Source: Pseudomonas sp. LRP2-20 (GTDB taxonomy: Bacteria > Pseudomonadota > Gammaproteobacteria > Pseudomonadales > Pseudomonadaceae). From it: a stretch of 64,000 nucleotides of DNA. A model generated the notes under the pieces. That model saw only the letters and a program-made list of their open reading frames with translations. It did not search any database and was not told the DNA's origin. Below, piece after piece: positions 16,866 through 28,802 of this stretch. The position numbers and the translations under genes were made by a program. The DNA lies in assembly GCF_024349685.1 (NCBI RefSeq), contig NZ_AP025944.1, positions 5,907,001-5,971,000 on the forward strand, written 5' to 3'. The stretch's first letter is position 1. Every line of letters begins with the position of its first letter.

Positions 16866-18263
16866 ATGAACGACATGGCCCACCTGGTACCGGCACTGCC
16901 GGAAAGCATCTTCCGCGCCTATGACATCCGCGGCGTGGTCGGCAAGACCCTGCACGGCGAAACCGCCTACTGGATCGGCCGCGCCATCGGCGCGCAGACC
17001 ATCGCCCAGGGCGAACCTCAGATTTCCGTTGGCCGCGATGGCCGCCTGTCGGGCCCGATGCTGGTCGAGCAACTGATCAAAGGCCTGGTCGATGCCGGTT
17101 GCCAGGTCAGCGACGTCGGCCTGGTGCCCACCCCGGCGCTGTACTTCGCCGCCAACGTGCTGGCCGGCAAGTCCGGCGTGATGCTCACTGGCAGCCACAA
17201 CCCTTCGGACTACAACGGCTTCAAGATCGTCATCGCTGGCGACACCCTGGCCAACGAGCAGATCCAGGCCCTGCTGACCCGCCTGAAGACCAATGACGTG
17301 CCACGCAGCGAAGGCAGCGTGCAGAAGGTCGAGATCCTCGATCGCTACTTCCAGCAGATCGTCGGCGACGTGAAGCTGGCGAAGAAGCTCAAGGTCGTGG
17401 TCGATTGTGGCAACGGCGCCGCTGGCGTGATTGCACCGCAGCTGATCGAAGCGCTGGGCTGCGAAGTCATCCCGCTGTTCTGCGAGGTTGACGGCAACTT
17501 CCCCAACCACCACCCGGATCCGGGCAAGCCGGAAAACCTCGAAGACCTGATCGCCAAGGTCAAGGAAACCGGTGCCGACATCGGCCTGGCCTTCGACGGC
17601 GACGGTGACCGCGTTGGCGTGGTGACCAACACCGGCAGCATCGTCTACCCTGACCGCCTGCTGATGCTGTTTGCCCAGGACGTACTGGAGCGCAACCCGG
17701 GCGCCGAGATCATCTTCGACGTCAAATGCACCCGTCGCCTGACCCCGCTGATCGAGCAGCACGGTGGCCGCGCCCTGATGTGGAAAACCGGCCACTCGCT
17801 GATCAAGAAGAAGATGAAACAGACCGGTTCGCTGCTGGCTGGCGAGATGAGCGGGCACATCTTCATCAAGGAACGCTGGTACGGTTTCGACGACGGTATC
17901 TACAGTGCCGCGCGCCTGCTGGAGATCCTCAGCAAGGCTTCGCAGAACGCCGAAGACCTGTTCGCCGCCTTCCCGAACGATATTTCCACGCCGGAAATCA
18001 ATATTGATGTGACCGACGAGGGTAAATTCAGCATCATTGATGCACTGCAACGCGACGCCGAATGGGGCGATGCCAACCTGACCACCATCGACGGTGTGCG
18101 GGTCGACTACGCGAAAGGCTGGGGCCTGGTTCGCGCCTCCAACACCACACCGGTGCTGGTGCTGCGCTTCGAGGCCGAAAGCGCCGCCGAGTTGCAACGT
18201 ATCAAGGATGTTTTCCGCGCCCAGTTGCTGCGGGTTGCCCCTGAGCTGCAACTGCCGTTCTGA
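16866..18263 (+). CDS. algC: Phosphomannomutase/phosphoglucomutase
   Basis: A 465-residue alpha-D-phosphohexomutase that interconverts hexose 6- and 1-phosphates for alginate precursors, LPS core and rhamnolipid in Pseudomonas. The phosphorylated serine is Ser110 in TGSHNPSDYNGFK, the metal loop is DGDGDRVG, and the sugar-specificity loop is GEMSGHIF. The start at 16866 has GGAG nine bases upstream; the frame is open five codons further to 16851, which overlaps that site. It follows dut by 113 bp and precedes argB by 30 bp. Confidence 0.95.
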   Translation: MNDMAHLVPALPESIFRAYDIRGVVGKTLHGETAYWIGRAIGAQTIAQGEPQISVGRDGRLSGPMLVEQLIKGLVDAGCQVSDVGLVPTPALYFAANVLAGKSGVMLTGSHNPSDYNGFKIVIAGDTLANEQIQALLTRLKTNDVPRSEGSVQKVEILDRYFQQIVGDVKLAKKLKVVVDCGNGAAGVIAPQLIEALGCEVIPLFCEVDGNFPNHHPDPGKPENLEDLIAKVKETGADIGLAFDGDGDRVGVVTNTGSIVYPDRLLMLFAQDVLERNPGAEIIFDVKCTRRLTPLIEQHGGRALMWKTGHSLIKKKMKQTGSLLAGEMSGHIFIKERWYGFDDGIYSAARLLEILSKASQNAEDLFAAFPNDISTPEINIDVTDEGKFSIIDALQRDAEWGDANLTTIDGVRVDYAKGWGLVRASNTTPVLVLRFEAESAAELQRIKDVFRAQLLRVAPELQLPF

Positions 18264-19202
<939 letters not shown>

Positions 19203-19209
19203 CCGGTTC

Positions 19210-19305
19210 AGGCCTCTTCGCGGGTAAACCCGCTCCTACAGGGATAGCACCGCCTTTGGCGGCGTGGAGATTCTGTGGGAGCGGGTTCACCCGCGAACAG
19301 GTCGG
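19210..19305. repeat. REP pair after argB
   Basis: Inverted REP units (GCGGGTAAACCCGCTCCTACA and TGTGGGAGCGGGTTCACCCGC) with a 33-nt linker. One tail reads CTCCTACA instead of CTCCCACA. Confidence 0.85.
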
Positions 19306-19317
19306 AACAGGCGACAC

Positions 19318-19353
19318 AAAAAAGGCGACCTTCTCACGAAGGTCGCCTTTTTT
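19318..19353. terminator. Bidirectional terminator, argB and pyrE
   Basis: AAAAAAGGCGACCTTC, the loop TCAC and GAAGGTCGCCTTTTTT form a 10-bp-plus stem with A and T tracts on both sides, between the convergent argB and pyrE. Confidence 0.92.
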
Positions 19354-19369
19354 CGTTACCAGGCCAGGA

Positions 19370-20011
19370 TCAGATCCCGTACTGCGCCCGGTAGGCTTCC
19401 ACTGCCGGCAGATGCTGCTTGAGCTGCGGATCGTCAGCCAGGAACTCCAGTACCTGGGTCAGCGAAACGATGCTGACCACCGGAATCCCGAAATCACGCT
19501 CCACTTCCTGGATCGCCGACAGCTCGCCATTGCCGCGCTCTTCGCGGTTCAGCGCGATCAGTACGCCAGCGGCCTTGGCCTGCTGGGCGTTGATGATCTG
19601 CATCACCTCACGGATGGCGGTACCGGCGGTGATCACGTCGTCGATGATCAGCACATCACCGGCCAGCGGTGCGCCAACCAGGCTGCCGCCTTCGCCGTGA
19701 TCCTTGGCTTCCTTGCGGTTGAAGCACCACGGCACATCGAGCTGATGCTGGTCAGCCAGGGCCACGGCAGTCGCCGCCGCCAGGGGGATACCCTTGTAGG
19801 CTGGGCCGAACAGCACGTCGAACGGGATCTTGCTGTCGACGATGGCTGCCGCGTAGCAACGGCCCAGTTGCGCAAGGGCGGAACCGGTGTTGAACAGGCC
19901 GGCATTGAAGAAATACGGGCTGGTACGGCCCGATTTCAGGGTGAATTCACCGAAGCGCAGCACGCCGCGATCGATGGCAAAACGGATGAAGTCGCGCTGA
20001 TACGGCTGCAT
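19370..20011 (-). CDS. pyrE: Orotate phosphoribosyltransferase
   Basis: A 213-residue type I phosphoribosyltransferase that joins orotate to PRPP to make OMP in pyrimidine synthesis. The PRPP motif is [14 protein letters not shown] (residues 119-132); [16 protein letters not shown] and the flexible loop [13 protein letters not shown] are as expected. It is divergent from crc across 80 bp, the standard Pseudomonas arrangement. Confidence 0.97.
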   Translation of the reverse strand: MQPYQRDFIRFAIDRGVLRFGEFTLKSGRTSPYFFNAGLFNTGSALAQLGRCYAAAIVDSKIPFDVLFGPAYKGIPLAAATAVALADQHQLDVPWCFNRKEAKDHGEGGSLVGAPLAGDVLIIDDVITAGTAIREVMQIINAQQAKAAGVLIALNREERGNGELSAIQEVERDFGIPVVSIVSLTQVLEFLADDPQLKQHLPAVEAYRAQYGI

Positions 20012-20091
20012 GTAAGGTCCCGGACACCACGGATTTAGCTAAATGGGTTGAGCTCGGGTATCATACACGCACGAGATTTTTGGGGCCATTT

Positions 20092-20871
20092 ATGCGGATC
20101 ATCAGTGTGAACGTGAATGGCATTCAGGCTGCGGCCGAGCGTGGATTGCTCAGCTGGCTGCAAGCCCAGAATGCCGACGTCATCTGCCTTCAGGATACCC
20201 GCGCCTCGGCCTTTGAACTCGACGACCCAGCTTTCCAGCTCGATGGCTATTTCCTTTATGCCTGCGACGCGGAGGTACCCGCCCAAGGTGGCGTGGCACT
20301 GTACTCGCGCATGCAGCCCAAGGCAGTCATCACCGGCCTGGGTTTCGAGACAGCCGACCGCTACGGGCGTTATCTGCAAGCAGATTTCGACAAAGTCAGT
20401 ATTGCCAGCCTGCTGCTGCCTTCGGGCATGAACGGCGACGAAGACTTGAACCAGAAGTTCAAGTTGATGGACGACTTCGCCAAGTACCTGGACAAACAGC
20501 GTCGCAAGCGTCGTGAATACATCTATTGCGGCTCGTTTTACGTGGCGCAGCAGAAGCTCGACATCAAGAACTGGCGTGACAGCCAGCAGTCGCCAGGCTT
20601 CCTGCCGCCAGAGCGGGCGTGGATGGATGCGATCACCGGCGACATGGGCTACGTCGATGCCCTGCGCGAAGTCAGCCGTGAAGGCGACCAGTACAGCTGG
20701 TGGCCGGACAACGAACAGGCCGAGATGCTCAACCTGGGCTACCGGTTCGACTACCAGATCCTCACCCCTGGCCTGCGCCGCTTCGTGCGCAATGCCCGGT
20801 TGCCGCGTCAGCCGCGCTTCTCCCAGCATGCGCCGCTGATCGTCGACTATGACTGGACGTTGACCATCTGA
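20092..20871 (+). CDS. crc: Catabolite repression control protein
   Basis: A 259-residue protein of the exonuclease/endonuclease/phosphatase fold that works with Hfq on A-rich mRNA motifs to repress translation of catabolic genes in Pseudomonas; published work finds no nuclease activity. The sequence starts MRIISVNVNGIQAAAERG and has LQAQNADVICLQDTRAS and the C-terminal RQPRFSQHAPLIVDYDW. The ATG at 20092 is preferred to an in-frame TTG four codons upstream. A terminator follows at once. The amine-catabolic genes in this window are plausible targets of such control, but that is inference. Confidence 0.93.
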   Translation: MRIISVNVNGIQAAAERGLLSWLQAQNADVICLQDTRASAFELDDPAFQLDGYFLYACDAEVPAQGGVALYSRMQPKAVITGLGFETADRYGRYLQADFDKVSIASLLLPSGMNGDEDLNQKFKLMDDFAKYLDKQRRKRREYIYCGSFYVAQQKLDIKNWRDSQQSPGFLPPERAWMDAITGDMGYVDALREVSREGDQYSWWPDNEQAEMLNLGYRFDYQILTPGLRRFVRNARLPRQPRFSQHAPLIVDYDWTLTI

Positions 20872-20900
20872 AAAAAGGCCGCGAAAGCGGCCCTTTTTTT
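20871..20900. terminator. Terminator of crc and of the DUF4870 gene
   Basis: AAAAAAGGCCGC, the loop GAAA and GCGGCCCTTTTTTT form a compact hairpin that overlaps the stop codons of both convergent genes. Confidence 0.9.
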
Positions 20901-21267
20901 ATTTGATCGGTCGCCAGATGAAGGGATAGCGGTATGCCTTGCCTTCATTGGCCCTGACGGCCGCGAGGATGATCAGGATCAGCACCGCCAGCATCAGGAT
21001 CGGGAACAGCACGATACCGATGGCCACGAACATCAGGGCGGTGCAGACGAACCCGGCAATGGTCACGCTGATCTGGAAGTTCAGCGCTTCTTTGCCCTGG
21101 GCATCGATGAAGGGGTGCTGCTCGCGCTTGAGGTGCCACAGCACCAGCGGACCCAGCAGGTGCCCGAGGGGCACCACCAGACCAAGCAGCGCGCAAAGGT
21201 GACAGAACATCGCCCACTGCCGGACCTCGGCATTGGGCGGGGTGACCGACAGTTCAGAATCGCTCAT
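20899..21267 (-). CDS. DUF4870 membrane protein
   Basis: A 122-residue inner-membrane protein with the DUF4870 layout: a short acidic N-terminus, a first helix (AMFCHLCALLGLVVPLGHLLGPLVLW), the amphipathic HPFIDAQGKEALNFQIS, and two further helices. Family function is unknown. The start at 21267 is supported by AAGGAGGT eight bases upstream; the GTG three codons earlier overlaps that site. It lies 24 bp after rph on the same strand and may be read from the same transcript. Confidence 0.82.
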   Translation of the reverse strand: MSDSELSVTPPNAEVRQWAMFCHLCALLGLVVPLGHLLGPLVLWHLKREQHPFIDAQGKEALNFQISVTIAGFVCTALMFVAIGIVLFPILMLAVLILIILAAVRANEGKAYRYPFIWRPIK

Positions 21268-21290
21268 GCCCCGCACCTCCTTGGCTGGGA

Positions 21291-22013
21291 TCAGTCGGCC
21301 AGCGCGGCCTGCTGCAGTTCGAAGATTTCGTTCATGCCCTTTTGCGCCAGCGCCAGCATGGCGTTGAAGTCTTCAGGCTGGAAAGGCGCGCCTTCGGCGG
21401 TGCCCTGTACTTCGATGAAACCACCGGCGCTGGTCATGACCACGTTCAGGTCGGTTTCCGCCGCCGAGTCTTCCAGGTAGTCCAGGTCGAGTACCGCTTC
21501 GCCCTGGTACATGCCCACCGATACGGCAGCGATCATGTGCTTGAGCGGGTTGCCGGCCTTCAGGCCACCGCGCTTCTTGATCACGGCCAGGGCGTCGCAC
21601 AGGGCGACCATGGCGCCGGTGATCGAAGCGGTACGGGTACCGCCATCGGCCTGGATCACGTCGCAGTCGATGTACAGGGTGATGTCACCGAGCTTGCTCA
21701 TGTCCAGTGCGGCGCGCAGCGACCGGCCGATCAGGCGCTGGATTTCCAGGGTGCGGCCACCCTGCTTGCCACGGCTGGCTTCGCGCTGGTTACGCTCACC
21801 GGTGGAGCGCGGCAGCATGCCGTACTCGGCGGTCAGCCAGCCTTGGCCCTGGCCTTTGAGGAAGCGCGGCACGCCGTTCTCGACGCTGACCGTGCAGATG
21901 ACCTTGGTGTCACCGAACTCGACCAGTACCGACCCTTCGGCGTGCTTGGTGTAGTTGCGGGTGATGCGGATCGAGCGGAGCTGATCGGCGGCGCGACCAC
22001 TTGGACGTTTCAT
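21291..22013 (-). CDS. rph: Ribonuclease PH
   Basis: A 240-residue phosphorolytic 3'-5' exoribonuclease that trims tRNA 3' ends. It starts [20 protein letters not shown] and has the RNase PH signatures GEGSV-type [16 protein letters not shown] and [18 protein letters not shown]. The start at 22013 matches the family; the frame runs open to 22052. It is divergent from yicC and precedes the DUF4870 gene. Confidence 0.96.
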   Translation of the reverse strand: MKRPSGRAADQLRSIRITRNYTKHAEGSVLVEFGDTKVICTVSVENGVPRFLKGQGQGWLTAEYGMLPRSTGERNQREASRGKQGGRTLEIQRLIGRSLRAALDMSKLGDITLYIDCDVIQADGGTRTASITGAMVALCDALAVIKKRGGLKAGNPLKHMIAAVSVGMYQGEAVLDLDYLEDSAAETDLNVVMTSAGGFIEVQGTAEGAPFQPEDFNAMLALAQKGMNEIFELQQAALAD

Positions 22014-22218
22014 CTGGGATACCTGTACTGGGACTTTGAATCTGCCCGCCATTATAGAGCCCGTCGCCCACAGAGGACATGCCTATTGTCGCGCTCCCGG
22101 CAGCCTGTCGCCTTTTCCCACTCGCTGGCACGCGCTCTGTAACATGGGTGGATTGGGCGCCACGTGCGCACTGCGCTACAATCGCGCGCCTTCAATTCAT
22201 TTACGCGAGGTCCTTCCC

Positions 22219-23752
<1,534 letters not shown>

Positions 23753-23777
23753 AGATCCATTGGGGCTGCTTTGCAGC

Positions 23778-23868
23778 CCTTCGCGGGCGAGCCCGCTCCC
23801 ACAGGAAAATCACTGCCCTTGAGGCCTGTGCAGTACCTGTGGGAGCGGGCTTGCCCGCGAAGGGCCGC
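23778..23868. repeat. REP pair between gmk and the APC transporter gene
   Basis: Inverted REP units (TTCGCGGGCGAGCCCGCTCCCACA and its mirror) with a 34-nt linker ending GTACC. Each unit is flanked outside by a small hairpin: GGGCTGCTTTGCAGCCC before, and GGGCCGCAAAACGGCCC after. These may end transcription of the two convergent genes. Confidence 0.85.
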
Positions 23869-23885
23869 AAAACGGCCCCCAATAG

Positions 23886-25424
23886 TCAGTCTTGAAGTGG
23901 CAGGGTGGCCTGCTGACGCAGGGTCGCCCCCAGGAAGTAGGCCGGCGCCCGCATCCGCGAAATCATCATCAGCACGATCCCCAGTGCCGAAATGATCGCC
24001 GCAATCACGAACACCAACCCCAGCCCGGCCACATGCGAGCCACTGCCGAAGTCCGGCGAGGCGCTGTCGATGGCCGTGCGCACGAAGATCACCGACAGGA
24101 TCACCCCACCCACCAGCGGGCAAAGGCCGCGCATGAAGAAGTGGCGCAGGCTGCCGAACAGGCTGTCACGGAAGTACCACACACAGGCAAACGCGGTCAG
24201 CGAATAGTAGAAGCAGATCATCATGCCCAGCGCCGTGATGGTGTCAGCCAGCACGTTCTCGCTCAGGGTACGCATGGTCACGTAGAACAGGCCTGCCGCC
24301 ACGCCAGCGCAGATGGTCGCGTAACGCGGGGTCTGCGAACGCGGGCAGACGCTGGCGAACTTCTGTGGTACCGCGCCGTAGTAACCCATGGCCAGCAGCG
24401 TGCGTGCCGGCGACACGAAGGTCGACTGCAGCGACGCTGCGGTGCTCGCCAGTACCGCGATCGACATCAGGATCGCCAGCGGCCCCATCACCGGCCCGGC
24501 CAGGTGCGCGAAGACGTTTTCCTGAATGCGCGGGTTGTTCAGGCCCAGGCCCTGTTCGCTGATACCGGCGAACTGCAAGGTGGCAATCGCAGTGACCAGA
24601 TACAGGCCCAGGATCAACAGCACGGTCCAGGTGGCGGCCTTGCCCGGCACCTCGTCGCTGCCAATCGACTCTTCACTGACGGTCAGGCACACGTCCCAGC
24701 CCCAGAAGATGAAGATCGACAGTGACAACCCTGCTGCAAAGGCCGAGAACGACTCGACACCGAACGGGTTGAACCAGGCGAAATCGAACTCCAGCGGCGG
24801 CGGCGCGGTGGTGCCGCCGAAGGCTGCGATGGCAAAGCCGAGCAATACCATGAGCTGTAGCGCCACCAGACCGTACTGCACGGTCATGGTGGTGGCCATG
24901 CCTCGGCAGCAGATCCACACCGCCATGGCAATGAACACACAACAAGTGGTGATATTGATCAACAGGTTGTCGGCCAGGGCCGCCAGCTCATGGTGGCCGG
25001 TGATCTGGCTGAGGAACAGATAGAAGAAGTCGACGGCAACACCCGCCAGGTTGGACAACACGATGGTGGTGGCAACGACCAGCCCCCAGCCGCCGATCCA
25101 GCCGATCATCGGGCCAAAGGCACGGGCCGACCAGGTAAACGACGTGCCGCTGTCCGGCTCCGCCGAATTCAGCTCGCGGTAGCCCAGGGCAACCAGCAGC
25201 ATCGGCAGGAAGCCGACGATGAACACGGCGGGAAGATGAGCACCGACCTCACGCACGGTCGGGCCAAGGGCGCCAGTCAGGGTGTAGACCGGGGCGATGG
25301 TGGAAATGCCCAGCACCACGCTGGCCAGCAGGCCAAGACGGCCCTTGGCCAGGCCTTTGCTGCGCTGAGTGCTGCCCGAGTCGGCCACGTCGGGTGGGCG
25401 GCCGGCTTCTGTGTAATTGCTCAT
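23886..25424 (-). CDS. APC-superfamily amino acid/polyamine transporter
   Basis: A 512-residue inner-membrane permease with about 12 helices and APC features: GLLASVVLGISTIAPVYTLTGALG in helix 1 and the conserved EESIGSDEVPGKAA loop. It is encoded downstream of PuuD- and PuuA-like genes on the same strand, with about 120 bp to puuD, so import of putrescine or a related amine is the likely job. The substrate is inferred from context; amino-acid transport is also possible. Confidence 0.82.
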   Translation of the reverse strand: MSNYTEAGRPPDVADSGSTQRSKGLAKGRLGLLASVVLGISTIAPVYTLTGALGPTVREVGAHLPAVFIVGFLPMLLVALGYRELNSAEPDSGTSFTWSARAFGPMIGWIGGWGLVVATTIVLSNLAGVAVDFFYLFLSQITGHHELAALADNLLINITTCCVFIAMAVWICCRGMATTMTVQYGLVALQLMVLLGFAIAAFGGTTAPPPLEFDFAWFNPFGVESFSAFAAGLSLSIFIFWGWDVCLTVSEESIGSDEVPGKAATWTVLLILGLYLVTAIATLQFAGISEQGLGLNNPRIQENVFAHLAGPVMGPLAILMSIAVLASTAASLQSTFVSPARTLLAMGYYGAVPQKFASVCPRSQTPRYATICAGVAAGLFYVTMRTLSENVLADTITALGMMICFYYSLTAFACVWYFRDSLFGSLRHFFMRGLCPLVGGVILSVIFVRTAIDSASPDFGSGSHVAGLGLVFVIAAIISALGIVLMMISRMRAPAYFLGATLRQQATLPLQD

Positions 25425-25542
25425 GAGTTTTTGCCGTAACTATTGGAATTGTTTTCACAGGTCCTGTCCCCAGGGCCTGCTTCCACTCATTGAAAGCGCG
25501 CTGCCGGGGGTGAGTCATCCCGGACTTTTGGCTGACGTGCTG

Positions 25543-26298
25543 TCAGGCCTCCCGTGCAGCATGGGCAATGCAGGCCTCGCGGAACGCCTGGAAAAGGCTC
25601 CGGGAGACCGGGTTGTCGGCGAAACGCCATTCCGGGTGCCACTGCACGCCAAGGACAAAGCCCGGCGCATCAGGCATCGACACAGCTTCGATCAGGCCAT
25701 CCGGGGCCCGTGCTTCGACCCGCAGGCCAGGGGCCAGGCGGTCGATGCCCTGGCTGTGCAACGAGTTGACCTCGAACTGCGCAGCCAGGCCCAGGCGCTC
25801 GAACAACCCGCCAGGCGCAACGCTGACGGGATGACGAGGGCCGTATTGCACCTCCAGGGGTGCATCCTCCGGTTCGCGGTGGTCCTGGTAGCCGGGCAGT
25901 TCCTGCACGCGCTGGTGCAGGCTGCCGCCCAGGGCCACGTTCAGTTCCTGGAAGCCACGACAGATGCAGAACACCGGCACGCCGGCGGCAATCGCCGCCT
26001 GCAGCAACGGCAGGGTCAGCCGGTCACGGGCAAGGTCATGCCGGGTCCCTTCGGCGCTGGCGGCGCCATTGTAATGATGCGGCTCGATATTTGAAGGCGA
26101 GCCAGTAAAAACAATACCGTCGAGCCGGGCCAGCAGCGCCTGGGTGTCGCTGCCGCCGTCGCGGGCCGGCAGAATCAGTGGCAACCCGGCAAAGCCTGCG
26201 GCCTCCACATACTTGTCGCCCACCGTGTGCGACGAGTTCTTCCCCACCTGCTGGCGGCAGGCGCTGATACCGATCAAGGGGACCGCAATTGCGCTCAT
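25543..26298 (-). CDS. puuD: Gamma-glutamyl-gamma-aminobutyrate hydrolase (class I GATase fold)
   Basis: A 251-residue hydrolase that releases GABA and glutamate from gamma-glutamyl-GABA. The nucleophile is Cys113 in CICRGFQELN; the histidine lies in GVQWHPEWR, followed by an acidic partner. The start at 26298 was chosen because it gives the family N-terminus (PLIGISACRQ) and sits four bases after the PuuA-like stop codon, implying translational coupling. The frame is open for 74 more codons inside the ligase gene. Together with the adjacent ligase and the transporter it forms an amine-uptake and degradation module. Confidence 0.87.
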   Translation of the reverse strand: MSAIAVPLIGISACRQQVGKNSSHTVGDKYVEAAGFAGLPLILPARDGGSDTQALLARLDGIVFTGSPSNIEPHHYNGAASAEGTRHDLARDRLTLPLLQAAIAAGVPVFCICRGFQELNVALGGSLHQRVQELPGYQDHREPEDAPLEVQYGPRHPVSVAPGGLFERLGLAAQFEVNSLHSQGIDRLAPGLRVEARAPDGLIEAVSMPDAPGFVLGVQWHPEWRFADNPVSRSLFQAFREACIAHAAREA

Positions 26299-26302
26299 GG
26301 GC

Positions 26303-27685
26303 TTACACCGTGTGCAGGTACCAGTTGTACTCGAGGTCGGAAATCGAAACTTCGAACTCGGCCAGCTCACTTTCCTTGCAGGCCACGAAGATATCGATGT
26401 AGTCCGGGCTGATGTATTGGTTGAGGACTTCGCTGTCATCCAGCGCACGCAGGGCGTCGCGCAGGTTGTTCGGCAGGCTCTGCTCCAGCTGCTCGTAGGA
26501 GTTGCCTTCGATCGGTGCACCCGGCTCGATCTTGCTGGTCAGGCCGTGGTGGATACCGGCCAGGATCGCCGCCAGCATCAGGTACGGGTTGGCATCGGCG
26601 CCGGCCACGCGGTGCTCGATGCGCACGTTGTCGCTGCTGTCGGTCGGTACGCGCACGGCAACGGTGCGGTTGTCCAAGCCCCAGCTCGGCGCGTTCGGCA
26701 CGTAGAACTGCGCACCGAAACGGCGGTAGGAGTTGATGTTCGGGCACAGGAAGGCCATCGACGCCGGCATGGTCTCCAGCACGCCGCCGATGGCGTGGCG
26801 CAGGGCGTCGCTCTGCAGCGGGTCTTCATGGGCGAAGATGTTCTTGCCGGTTTTCTTGTCCAGCAGCGAGATGTGCACGTGCAGGCCGTTGCCCGCCTGG
26901 CCCGGGTAGGGCTTGGCCATGAACGTGGTGTCCATTTCATGGTCGTAGGCGACGTTCTTGATCAGGCGCTTGAGCAGGATCGCGTAGTCGCAGGCCTTCA
27001 TCGGGTCGGCGACGTGGTGCAGGTTGACCTCGAACTGCGCCGGGGCGCTTTCCTTGACGATGGCATCGGCTGGCAGGCCTTGCTCTTTGGCCGCTTCGAG
27101 CATGTCCTGCAGGCAGTCGGCGTATTCGTCGAGGTCGTCGATCAGGTACACCTGGGTCGACTGCGGGCGCTTGCCGGAAGTGGGCGAGCGTGGCGGTTGC
27201 GGGCGGCCGTTGAGGTTGTCCTGGTCGATCAGGTAGAACTCCAGTTCGAACGCGGCGCAGATATCCAGGCCCATGGCGTCGAACTTGCTCACCACCTGGC
27301 GCAGCACTTCGCGCGGGTCGGCGAAGAACGGCTCACCGTCCAGCTCGTGCATGGTCATCAGCAGCTGCGCGGTCGGGCGCTTCTGCCACGGCTCGTCGCA
27401 CAGCGTGCCGGCAATCGGGTAGCAGATGCGGTCGGCGTCGCCGATGTCCAGGCCCAGGCCGGTGCTTTCCACGGTCGAGCCATTGATGTCGAGGGCGAAC
27501 AACGAGGCCGGCAGGTTGATGCCCTTCTCGTACACCTTGTGCAGGCTGGCGCGCTCGATGCGCTTGCCGCGTACCACGCCGTTCATGTCGGAAATCAGCA
27601 GATCGACATACTGCGTATCCGGATGGGCCTTAAGGAAGTCATTCATCTCGCTGGAAGTACTGGCGCACGGGGTGACCGACGTCAT
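26303..27685 (-). CDS. puuA: Gamma-glutamylpolyamine synthetase (glutamine synthetase family)
   Basis: A 460-residue ATP-dependent ligase of the glutamine synthetase fold that attaches glutamate to putrescine or another amine. Beta-grasp residues DMNGVVRGKRI are at the N-terminus; the catalytic domain has AFELEFYLID, the KPYPGQAGNGLHVHIS segment and the VRIEHRVAGADANPYLMLAA segment. The lack of an adenylylation-type NLYDLP motif and the length favour PuuA/PauA over GlnA. AGGATG lies eight bases before the ATG; a second ATG 13 codons inside is possible. It is divergent from a LysR gene, its likely regulator. Confidence 0.87.
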   Translation of the reverse strand: MTSVTPCASTSSEMNDFLKAHPDTQYVDLLISDMNGVVRGKRIERASLHKVYEKGINLPASLFALDINGSTVESTGLGLDIGDADRICYPIAGTLCDEPWQKRPTAQLLMTMHELDGEPFFADPREVLRQVVSKFDAMGLDICAAFELEFYLIDQDNLNGRPQPPRSPTSGKRPQSTQVYLIDDLDEYADCLQDMLEAAKEQGLPADAIVKESAPAQFEVNLHHVADPMKACDYAILLKRLIKNVAYDHEMDTTFMAKPYPGQAGNGLHVHISLLDKKTGKNIFAHEDPLQSDALRHAIGGVLETMPASMAFLCPNINSYRRFGAQFYVPNAPSWGLDNRTVAVRVPTDSSDNVRIEHRVAGADANPYLMLAAILAGIHHGLTSKIEPGAPIEGNSYEQLEQSLPNNLRDALRALDDSEVLNQYISPDYIDIFVACKESELAEFEVSISDLEYNWYLHTV

Positions 27686-27811
27686 GGCTTACATCCTATG
27701 ATTTGCTGCGGCGATGTGGGGGATACGGCTGGCGCCTCACGGGCGACGATGGTTGCAGCTGTTGTTCTTTTCACTTTCCCATCGTGGGGATTGGTTACCC
27801 GACCGGGCGCA

Positions 27812-27840
27812 TTGATTCCCGGGGGCCGTTTCACTATAAA
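27812..27840 (+). promoter_or_regulatory. Sigma-70 promoter of the LysR gene
   Basis: TTGATT (27812-27817), exactly 17 bp, then TATAAA (27835-27840). Transcription would start near 27847, about 45 nt before the chosen ATG at 27892. This excludes an in-frame ATG at 27841 as the start. Confidence 0.65.
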
Positions 27841-27891
27841 ATGGCCCTCACGCAACAGACATTGGCAATTCGGCAAGCAGAGCGTGCACCA

Positions 27892-28764
27892 ATGCAATAT
27901 CAAATTACCCACGCCGACCTCTCCCTGGTCCTGGCACTGGAACGCGGCCGCTCACTGGCCAAGGCCGCCGAACTGCTCAAGGTCGACGTTTCGACCGTAT
28001 TCCGCTCGATTCGCCGGCTGGAATCGGCCCTAGGCACCGCGCTGTTCGTGAAAAGCCGCAAAGGCTACCTGCCAACCGACACTGCCCAGGCCCTGGCCGA
28101 GCAGGCCGAGCGCGCCGAGCAGGCGCTGGATGCCGCACGCATCGCCATGACCAGCGGCGAGCAGGTGGTCAGCGGCACCGTGCGCCTGACCTGCACCGAG
28201 GCGGTGATGCACAGCCTGCTGCTACCGGCGCTGGCGGCATTCATGCCGAACTACCCGGCGTTGTCGCTGGAAATGGGCACCTCCAACACCTTCGCCAACC
28301 TCAGCCGGCGCGATGCCGACATCGCCCTGCGCCTGACCAACACGCCGCCGGAACATCTGGTGGGGCGCTGCCTGGGCTCCACCTCTTATGTGATCTGCGG
28401 TCAGCCGCAGTGGCGCGAGCGCCTGAACGAGTCCGCCAGCAGCGTGCCCTGGATCGCCCCGGACGACTCGATGCAGGACCACCCCACCGTGGTCTGGCGC
28501 AACCAGCAGTACCCGGGGCTGAGCCCGCGCTATCAGTGCAGCGGCATGTCGACCATCGCCCAGCTGGTGAGCACTGGGCTGGGCGTGGCAGCGTTACCTG
28601 ACTATATGGTCGATGCCTTGCCGGGGGTGGAGGCGTTGAGCGGACCATTGCCGGGCTGCGATACGCAACTGTGGCTGCTGACCCGGCCGGATTGCCGGGC
28701 ATTGCGTTCGGTGCAGACGCTGTTCGAGGAACTGACGCCGCGGTTGCGGGATGCGATGCTCTGA
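27892..28764 (+). CDS. LysR-family transcriptional regulator
   Basis: A 290-residue regulator. The N-terminal HTH is LALERGRSLAKAAELLKVDVSTVFRSIRRLE (about residues 12-42), followed by the two-lobed effector domain. The start at 27892 puts the HTH at the usual distance from the N-terminus and lies downstream of a good promoter; the frame is open back to 27703. It is divergent from the PuuA-like ligase gene, so it probably controls the puuA-puuD-transporter genes in response to an amine or a glutamylated intermediate. This is inferred from layout only. Confidence 0.85.
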   Translation: MQYQITHADLSLVLALERGRSLAKAAELLKVDVSTVFRSIRRLESALGTALFVKSRKGYLPTDTAQALAEQAERAEQALDAARIAMTSGEQVVSGTVRLTCTEAVMHSLLLPALAAFMPNYPALSLEMGTSNTFANLSRRDADIALRLTNTPPEHLVGRCLGSTSYVICGQPQWRERLNESASSVPWIAPDDSMQDHPTVVWRNQQYPGLSPRYQCSGMSTIAQLVSTGLGVAALPDYMVDALPGVEALSGPLPGCDTQLWLLTRPDCRALRSVQTLFEELTPRLRDAML

Positions 28765-28802
28765 GGTTATCGTCAGGGTCATGTATCGAGGGCGTCTGTT
28801 GC

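Noticed and set aside
20092..20871. Calling this gene exodeoxyribonuclease III
   Set aside because: The fold is the same, but the sequence and the position next to pyrE are those of Crc, which acts in RNA-level catabolite repression.
26144..28033. A 629-codon plus-strand open frame opposite puuD and puuA
   Set aside because: It is antisense to two clear enzymes and encodes no recognisable domain; typical of high-GC antisense frames.
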